From Planctomycetota bacterium (GTDB taxonomy: Bacteria; Planctomycetota; Phycisphaerae; FEN-1346): DNA of 38,881 nucleotides. Where the stretch lies: contig VGYT01000006.1 in the NCBI GenBank assembly GCA_016872895.1, positions 1-38,881 on the forward strand, given 5' to 3'. Made by a program: the position numbers and the translations under genes. This document shows, one piece after another, positions 33,490 to 38,881 of the stretch. Positions within the stretch are counted from its first letter, which is position 1. The number at the start of each line of letters is the position of its first letter. The notes beneath the pieces were generated by a model. The model ran no database searches. It saw nothing but the letters and a program-made list of their open reading frames with translations, and was not told the origin of the DNA.

Positions 33490-34521
33490 ATGATCGCAAA
33501 GACATTCTTGAGTATCGGTTTGATGCTGGCAGGGGTGGCAATCGGACTGGCAAACACATTGGTGGCAGAGGATGCCAAGACAGGGTCGCCGCCGCGGGCG
33601 CCAGCGGCCGAGAGCAAGTCGGTGAGAGAACTGCAGCAGGACTTCCTGAAACTGAAGTTCGGCCTGTTCATCCATTTCAATCTGGAAACCTTCAAGGGCG
33701 TTCAGTGGGTCGCGGGCTATCACAGTCCTGCGGATTTCAATCCGGGCGGCAAGGTTGACACCGACGCCTGGGCCGACGCGGCCGTGTCCGCCGGGATGAA
33801 GTACGCCGTGCTGACGGCCAAACACGTGTCGGGCTTTTGCCTGTGGGACAGCCAATACACCACCTACGACGTCATGAATCCTGACTGTCCGTACAAGCAG
33901 GACCTCGTGGCGCAGTTCATCAAGTCGTTCAAGAGCCGGGGCCTGAAGGTGGGACTCTACTACTGCTGGCGTCATCCGGGATTCAAGAGTGAGTTCAAGG
34001 TCCTGCCGCCTGAATGCGATCCGGCGACGCATTCCCTGGAAGAGCAGATCGCTTTCCAGAAGAAGCAGATTGCCGAACTGATCGAGAAGTACCCGGATGT
34101 CTTCTACCTCTGGAATGATGCGCTCGATCCGAAGATCATGCCCGCGGAGGAATCGCTGGCTTTCATCAGGGGATTGCGCGTGGACCTGCTCGCCAGTTCG
34201 AATTGGTGGGACTGGGGCAAGAAAGGCACGCCCTACGTGGACATCGCCGTGAAGGAGATGCGGCAGTTCCCGGAGAACAACACCGCCCCAGGCGAGACCT
34301 GCTGGTGCCTGGAACAGAAGTGGTTCTGGCAAGAGGGAGCCCGCCCCAAGACGGCCAGGCAGGTCATGGATCTCCTTGCCGCGGTGAACAAGCGGAACTC
34401 GAATTTCCTGCTCAACGTTGGCCCGAACAAGCAGGGCCGATTCGAGGAAGCCAGTGTCAAGGTCTTGGCGGAAGCCGGCAGACTGCGAGAGCCGAAGGCA
34501 GGGGAGTTCCCTGCGAAATAG
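33490..34521 (+). CDS. GH29-like alpha-L-fucosidase, short form
   Basis: A 343-residue protein with a signal peptide (about 1-24) and the GH29 barrel. Family landmarks are FGLFIHFN near 57-64, the ligand segment KHVSGFCLWDS (KHHDGF in classical enzymes), LKVGLYYCWRHPGF, and YLWNDAL with Asp210 at the nucleophile position (LWFD in typical members). The closing barrel segment is SNFLLNVGPNKQG. The C-terminal beta-sandwich of full GH29 enzymes is absent, so it is shorter than the usual about 450 residues. The KHHDGF to KHVSGF change removes a His expected to contact fucose, so true fucosidase activity is uncertain. No strong ribosome site is visible before ATG 33490. Confidence 0.78.
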   Translation: MIAKTFLSIGLMLAGVAIGLANTLVAEDAKTGSPPRAPAAESKSVRELQQDFLKLKFGLFIHFNLETFKGVQWVAGYHSPADFNPGGKVDTDAWADAAVSAGMKYAVLTAKHVSGFCLWDSQYTTYDVMNPDCPYKQDLVAQFIKSFKSRGLKVGLYYCWRHPGFKSEFKVLPPECDPATHSLEEQIAFQKKQIAELIEKYPDVFYLWNDALDPKIMPAEESLAFIRGLRVDLLASSNWWDWGKKGTPYVDIAVKEMRQFPENNTAPGETCWCLEQKWFWQEGARPKTARQVMDLLAAVNKRNSNFLLNVGPNKQGRFEEASVKVLAEAGRLREPKAGEFPAK

Positions 34522-34532
34522 AGGTGCCGAAG

Positions 34533-37463
34533 ATGATGAGGTCTCTGGACCGGCGACTTCCGCCTGGCCGGAACGTTTGGCACTGGCTGGTGTTCGTCGC
34601 GCTGGCGGGCGCGGCGAGTGTTCTCGGCGAGACCGTCGGCCATCAGGAGAATTCGGTCTCTCTGGCCGGAACCTGGCGGTTCCGGCTCGACCCCCAAAAT
34701 ACCGGCGTCGAAGAAAAGTGGTTCGCGGCAAAACTTGACGACTCAGTTACGCTGCCCGGCACGACCGACGCGAACCACAAGGGCGTCTTCAAGGACGAGA
34801 AGGCGGTCGACCGCCTCTCCCGCGTCTGGTACTGGAAAGGCCCCGCCTGGTATCAGCGCGACGTGGTCATCCGTGATGGCTGGAGGGGCAAGCGGATCAC
34901 CCTGCTGCTGGAGCGGACCAAGAACACCCGCGTGTGGGTTGACGACAAGGATTGCGGAGCCGAAGACACCCTCAGCGCCCCGCAGGTTTTCGACCTGACC
35001 CGCGCCATGACACCCGGCCGGCACACCATCACCGTGCTGGTGGACAACGCCAAACTGCCGCCGGTCGGGCCCTCCCACGCGGTGGACGAGCGGACGCAGA
35101 CCAACTGGAACGGCATCATCGGCCGCATGGAACTGCGTGCCACGGATCCGGTCTGGCTCGACGAGGTGCAAGTCTATCCGGACGTTGACAGGAAGCAAGC
35201 GACAATCCGGGTGGTGGTGGGCAACATCACCGGCCAGGCGGCATCGGGACGAATCGAGATCTCGGGCAAGAGTTGGAACGTGCCGTCCTCCGTCGCGTTC
35301 CCAGCCCAATCAGCGGAGGTCCGTGCCCCCCAAGAAAGGAACGAGATCACTTTCACCTACAAACTGGGCCAGGATGTTCCGCTGTGGGACGAGTTCAACC
35401 CGGCGTTGGTCCGCCTGGCGGTCTTGCTGAAGGCGAACTCAGCAGTGAAGAGTTTTGGCGACGAACGGGTTGTGAACTTCGGCATGCGGAAGTTCGCCCG
35501 CGACGGAAAGAGGCTGACGATCAACGGGCGGACCGTTTTCCTGCGCGGAAAACTGGACTGTTGTCTGTTCCCCGCCACTGGCTTTCCGCCCATGGACAAG
35601 GGCGAGTGGATTCGGCTGATGAAGATCGCAAAATCTTACGGCCTCAACCACTACCGATTTCATTCGTGGTTTCCGCCCGAAGCGGCGCTGGAGGCGGCGG
35701 ACGAAGTGGGGCTGTATCTGGCGCCCGAACTCCCGAACAAGAGCAGTCGTTTCGGGTCGCTGGATGCCCGCGAGCCAGGGGCGCGTTACAACGTGGACTA
35801 CCTCGAAGTCGAGAGCACCTCCTCCCACACGCCGCTGGCGAAGTATCTGCTCCGCGAGGCAATACTGATTTTCAAGGCCTACGGCAATCACCCTTCGTTT
35901 GCCATGTTCACGTTGGGAAACGAACTGGGGCGCACACCGGCCATGTATCAGATGGTCGCCTATTTCAAGGAGGTTGATCCCCGCCACCTCTACGCCCAGG
36001 GGGCTAACAATATGCACTGGGCGCCGAGTTTTGCCGAGGGGGACGACTTCTGGGTGACCTGCAAGACGGGCAAAGATCTTCCTGTCCGCGGCGCGTTCTT
36101 CCCAGGCGATTTTCCCGCTGGCGGCCACATCGACCACCGCCCGCCCTCAACCATGGTTGACTACAGCAAGTCGATCAAGGATGCGCCGGCGCCCGTTATC
36201 AGTCACGAAATCGGCGAGTTCGAGGTGTCGCCAGACTTCCGGGAAATCCCTAAGTACACCGGCGTGCTCAAGGCCCGGAACCTGGAGGTATTCCGCCAGC
36301 GGCTGGAGGACGCCAACATGCTGGACTTGGCGCACGACTTCATGCGAGCGTCCGGCGCCCTGTCGGTCATTTGTCATCGTGAGGACGTGGAGGCCGCCCT
36401 GCGCACGCCCGGATTCTCCGGTTTTCAACTGCTCGACCTGCAGGACTTTCCTGGTCAGGGGACGGCGCTGGTCGGCATGCTCAACGTGTTCATGGAGTCG
36501 AAGGGCCTGATCGAGCCCGACGCGTGGCGGCAATTCTGCTGCGAGACCGTACCCCTGGTGCTGATGGAGAAATACACCTGGACCACCGACGAAACCTTCG
36601 CCTGCGAAGTCAAGATCGCGCATTACGGCGCGGCAGACATCCCCAATGCCCGCGTGACATGGAGCCTCGGCGACAGCGCAGGTTCGGCGGTCGCGTCCGG
36701 CGCTCTGAGACCGCTGACGATCAGGCAGGGCGAGGTCTTTCCGGTCGGCCCGATTCGCGCGCCGCTTGGCCGGGTCCAGGCGCCCAGGAAGTTGCTGCTC
36801 ACGGTGGCGATCGACGGAACGCCGTATCGCAACGGCTACGACCTCTGGGTCTATCCGCCGAAAGTGGACACGAGCACGCCAAACAACGTCCTCGCCACAG
36901 ATCGTCTGGACGCGGCGGCGCAGAAGCATCTCAGCGACGGCGGCAAGGTCCTGCTGTTCCCCCGACACGAAGAACTCAAGCACTGCGTGAAGGGCGCCTT
37001 CCAGACCGACTTCTGGTGCTGGCCGATGTTCGCTAAAGGCGCCATGGATCGCAAACTCGAGCCGCCGCCGGGCACGCAGGGCTTCCTCTGCGATCCGGCC
37101 CACCCCGCGCTGGCGGAGTTCCCGACCGAGTTTCACAGCAATTGGCAGTGGTGGCGCATCGTGAAGAACGCCCGGCCCGTCATCCTGGACGAGACGCCTG
37201 CAGACTACCGCCCGATCATCCATGTCATTGATAACTTTGCCCGCAATCACAAACTCGGCCTGCTCTTCGAAACCCGTGTGGGTCAGGGCAAACTGCTGGT
37301 CTGCGCGAGCGACCTGCCGGCCCTTCAGGACCATCCCGAGGCGCGTCAACTGATGCACAGCTTGTTGAGGTATGTCGATTCCCCTGACTTCGCGCCCGCG
37401 GCGGCGTTGGATGGCGGGCTGTTGAAGAAATTGCTGCCGGGGGAAATAGATGGGAAGCCATGA
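34533..37463 (+). CDS. Large secreted GH2-family glycoside hydrolase
   Basis: A 976-residue exported enzyme. A hydrophobic signal segment lies at about 17-34. The N-terminal jelly roll (SLAGTWRFRLDP, then WYQRDVVIRDGW near 108), an Ig-like domain and the TIM barrel follow. The acid/base is Glu464 in LGNELG, and the nucleophile candidate is Glu559 in SHEIGEF. After about residue 780 there is an extra alpha/beta domain (NNVLATDRLDAAAQKHLSDGG in part) resembling a GATase1-like fold, seen in some large planctomycete and Bacteroidetes GH2 proteins. Substrate is unknown. Start ATG 34533 has GAGG 8 bases upstream; the frame is open further upstream but overlaps the GH29 gene. Confidence 0.82.
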   Translation: MMRSLDRRLPPGRNVWHWLVFVALAGAASVLGETVGHQENSVSLAGTWRFRLDPQNTGVEEKWFAAKLDDSVTLPGTTDANHKGVFKDEKAVDRLSRVWYWKGPAWYQRDVVIRDGWRGKRITLLLERTKNTRVWVDDKDCGAEDTLSAPQVFDLTRAMTPGRHTITVLVDNAKLPPVGPSHAVDERTQTNWNGIIGRMELRATDPVWLDEVQVYPDVDRKQATIRVVVGNITGQAASGRIEISGKSWNVPSSVAFPAQSAEVRAPQERNEITFTYKLGQDVPLWDEFNPALVRLAVLLKANSAVKSFGDERVVNFGMRKFARDGKRLTINGRTVFLRGKLDCCLFPATGFPPMDKGEWIRLMKIAKSYGLNHYRFHSWFPPEAALEAADEVGLYLAPELPNKSSRFGSLDAREPGARYNVDYLEVESTSSHTPLAKYLLREAILIFKAYGNHPSFAMFTLGNELGRTPAMYQMVAYFKEVDPRHLYAQGANNMHWAPSFAEGDDFWVTCKTGKDLPVRGAFFPGDFPAGGHIDHRPPSTMVDYSKSIKDAPAPVISHEIGEFEVSPDFREIPKYTGVLKARNLEVFRQRLEDANMLDLAHDFMRASGALSVICHREDVEAALRTPGFSGFQLLDLQDFPGQGTALVGMLNVFMESKGLIEPDAWRQFCCETVPLVLMEKYTWTTDETFACEVKIAHYGAADIPNARVTWSLGDSAGSAVASGALRPLTIRQGEVFPVGPIRAPLGRVQAPRKLLLTVAIDGTPYRNGYDLWVYPPKVDTSTPNNVLATDRLDAAAQKHLSDGGKVLLFPRHEELKHCVKGAFQTDFWCWPMFAKGAMDRKLEPPPGTQGFLCDPAHPALAEFPTEFHSNWQWWRIVKNARPVILDETPADYRPIIHVIDNFARNHKLGLLFETRVGQGKLLVCASDLPALQDHPEARQLMHSLLRYVDSPDFAPAAALDGGLLKKLLPGEIDGKP

Positions 37464-37614
37464 CAGTATTTTGCACACTATTCCCAACGACGACCATGGC
37501 ACTTGCGTGTGCTCACCACGGTCACCCTTGATTGGGCATGACGGAGCCACGATTGGTTTCCAGGACAGCCAGAAAATGAAAACCGGCGACAAAGCAGCCA
37601 AAGGAATCAACATT

Positions 37615-38881
37615 ATGAACAGACAACATTCCGAAGGGGTTCGATTTTGGAGCAGCGGCATGGGGCGACACGTCGGCAGGCTGCAATGTATCGCGGGGGT
37701 TGTGATTGCGTTGGCCACGGCTGACGCCGTCGCCGCTCCGCTCAAGACGCACCGCATCTTCTCGAGTAACATGGTCCTTCAGCGGGACAAGCCCATCACG
37801 ATCTGGGGTTGGGCTGAGCCCGGACAGAAGGTATCCGTCCAGTTTGGCGAGGCGAAGGCCGAGGCGACCGCTGCGGGCGAGGCGGGCTGTTGGAAGGTGA
37901 CATTCCCCGCCCGGCCAGCCGACGCCACCGGCCAGAAGCTGACCGTTACCTCGGGCGACAAAACGATCACGATGGACAATATCGTCATCGGCGATATCTG
38001 GGTGATGAACGGCCAGAGCAACATGGCCCTCGGGCTTAGCAAGGTGAATGACGCCGATCTGGAAATGGCCCAGGCGAATCTGCCGCTGTTGCGCCATTTC
38101 AGGATTGGGCCAAACGAGTCGTATGAGCTTCAAACCGATCTCCCGTCGTCCGAGAAGGTCGCTGGATGGACGGTGTGCGACCCACAGGCCGCAGGCGAGA
38201 TGTCCGCCATCGGCTACGCCTTCGCCTCCCGCGTGCAGCGGGCTTTGGGAATCCCTATCGGGGTCATCGACAACGCCCGCGGCGGCGCGTCCATCGAAAG
38301 CCTGGTGCCGCGCCACAAGTTTGCGGACCACCCGCTGGCCGCGCGCTACGCCGAATCGGTCGAGCAGCGCCGGAAGGAGTTCGACTGGGACGCGGCGGTC
38401 AACAATCTGGCTGTGCAATGGGAGAAACAGGTCGCCAGGGCGCGCCAGCAGGGCGTCGCCGAGGACAATCTGCCGCCGAAGCCGAAGCTCGTCCGCGAGA
38501 GCCTGAGTTCCTGGAGCGTACCCGGGAAGAGCCCAAGCGATGCCGCCTCCTGCTACAATGGCATGTTCGGTGTGTTCAAGGGGCTGAACATCAAGGGCGT
38601 TCTTTTTCACCAGGGATACAACAACAGGTTCGATTGCCGGCCCAAGCGCTACCGGGTGCTGATGAAGCTCATGATCGAGGGCTGGCGCGAGGACTTCAAC
38701 GATCCGGCGCTACCGGTGGCGGTGATCGGCGGCTGCGGGAGCGGTGGCGAAATCCAGACGCGTGAAAACTTCCCTCGTGTCCCTGAAAGCCTGAAGGAAG
38801 AAGGGGCCTTTGCCGATAACTCCTGCAGCGCTCCAAGTGGGCGGGCCGCTTGGGGTTGCGCGAGAGGAGGTCGGCGGATGA
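37615..38881 (+). CDS. Secreted SASA-family sialate O-acetylesterase, 3' end missing
   Basis: At least 422 codons are open to the right edge, so the gene is incomplete. A signal segment (about residues 23-42, IAGVVIALATADAVAA) is followed by a beta-sandwich (MVLQRDKPITIWGWAEPGQ) typical of sialate O-acetylesterases. Catalytic Ser135 lies in VMNGQSNMALG, followed by VIDNARGGASIES. The later block reads GVLFHQGYNN, where most relatives have WYQGE. The last about 25 residues before the edge no longer look like the family, which may mean a frameshift or divergence. ATG 37615 has AAAGGA 9 bases upstream; ATG 37576 is an in-frame alternative. The 151 bases before the gene show nothing else. It is the second SASA esterase of the island. 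Confidence 0.8.
   Translation, partial: MNRQHSEGVRFWSSGMGRHVGRLQCIAGVVIALATADAVAAPLKTHRIFSSNMVLQRDKPITIWGWAEPGQKVSVQFGEAKAEATAAGEAGCWKVTFPARPADATGQKLTVTSGDKTITMDNIVIGDIWVMNGQSNMALGLSKVNDADLEMAQANLPLLRHFRIGPNESYELQTDLPSSEKVAGWTVCDPQAAGEMSAIGYAFASRVQRALGIPIGVIDNARGGASIESLVPRHKFADHPLAARYAESVEQRRKEFDWDAAVNNLAVQWEKQVARARQQGVAEDNLPPKPKLVRESLSSWSVPGKSPSDAASCYNGMFGVFKGLNIKGVLFHQGYNNRFDCRPKRYRVLMKLMIEGWREDFNDPALPVAVIGGCGSGGEIQTRENFPRVPESLKEEGAFADNSCSAPSGRAAWGCARGGRRM

Overview
The window is about 38.9 kb of GC-rich bacterial DNA. It looks like a Planctomycetota-type genome (perhaps Phycisphaerae or a relative). This is inferred from the exosortase/PEP-CTERM machinery, the large family of small palindromic repeats, a TMTC-like membrane protein, and secreted GH127, GH29, GH2 and sialate-O-acetylesterase-type enzymes. 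No rRNA or other taxonomic marker is present, so the phylum is an inference.

Region 1 (1-14.1 kb) is an exosortase-linked exopolysaccharide (EPS) locus. It begins with the first codons of a probable IS630-type gene and a cluster of different palindromic repeats. Next comes a promoter / structured RNA / terminator unit in front of a PEP-CTERM protein. After a 33-bp tandem array and a second good promoter, a compact plus-strand operon runs: outer-membrane export lipoprotein (Wza-like), chain-length determinant (Wzz/GumC-like), ExeA-type secretion ATPase, CpsD-type tyrosine kinase, exosortase fused to EpsI, a 1518-residue PrsT-like TPR protein and a DUF3473-type polysaccharide deacetylase. Together these would make, export and trim a polysaccharide and sort PEP-CTERM proteins to the surface. 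No glycosyltransferase lies in the operon.

Region 2 (14.1-18.6 kb) has a convergent membrane protein with three VanZ-like repeats, a mannose-1-phosphate guanylyltransferase (GDP-mannose supply) and TadA.

Region 3 (18.7-25.8 kb, minus strand) reads GH2 glycosidase, then GH127 glycosidase, then a TMTC-like GT-C/TPR membrane protein. The last two overlap by four bases. Region 4 (25.8-30.2 kb) has a TudS/DUF1722 protein, an intact tRNA-Ser(CGA), a three-gene signalling cassette (DRTGG protein, SpoIIAB-like ATPase, receiver-only response regulator) and a convergent pair (PIG-L deacetylase, NagB-like protein).

Region 5 (30.3 kb to the end) starts at a tRNA-Ser(UGA) gene cut off just after its anticodon loop, which looks like the edge of a genomic island. 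It carries a plus-strand run of secreted sugar-degrading genes: an unknown 553-residue protein, a SASA esterase, a GH29 protein, a large GH2 protein, and a second SASA esterase that runs off the window.

Several palindromic repeat families recur across the window. They sit not only between genes but inside or at the ends of coding regions: in the deacetylase, in the ATPase C-terminus and at the stop codon of the guanylyltransferase.
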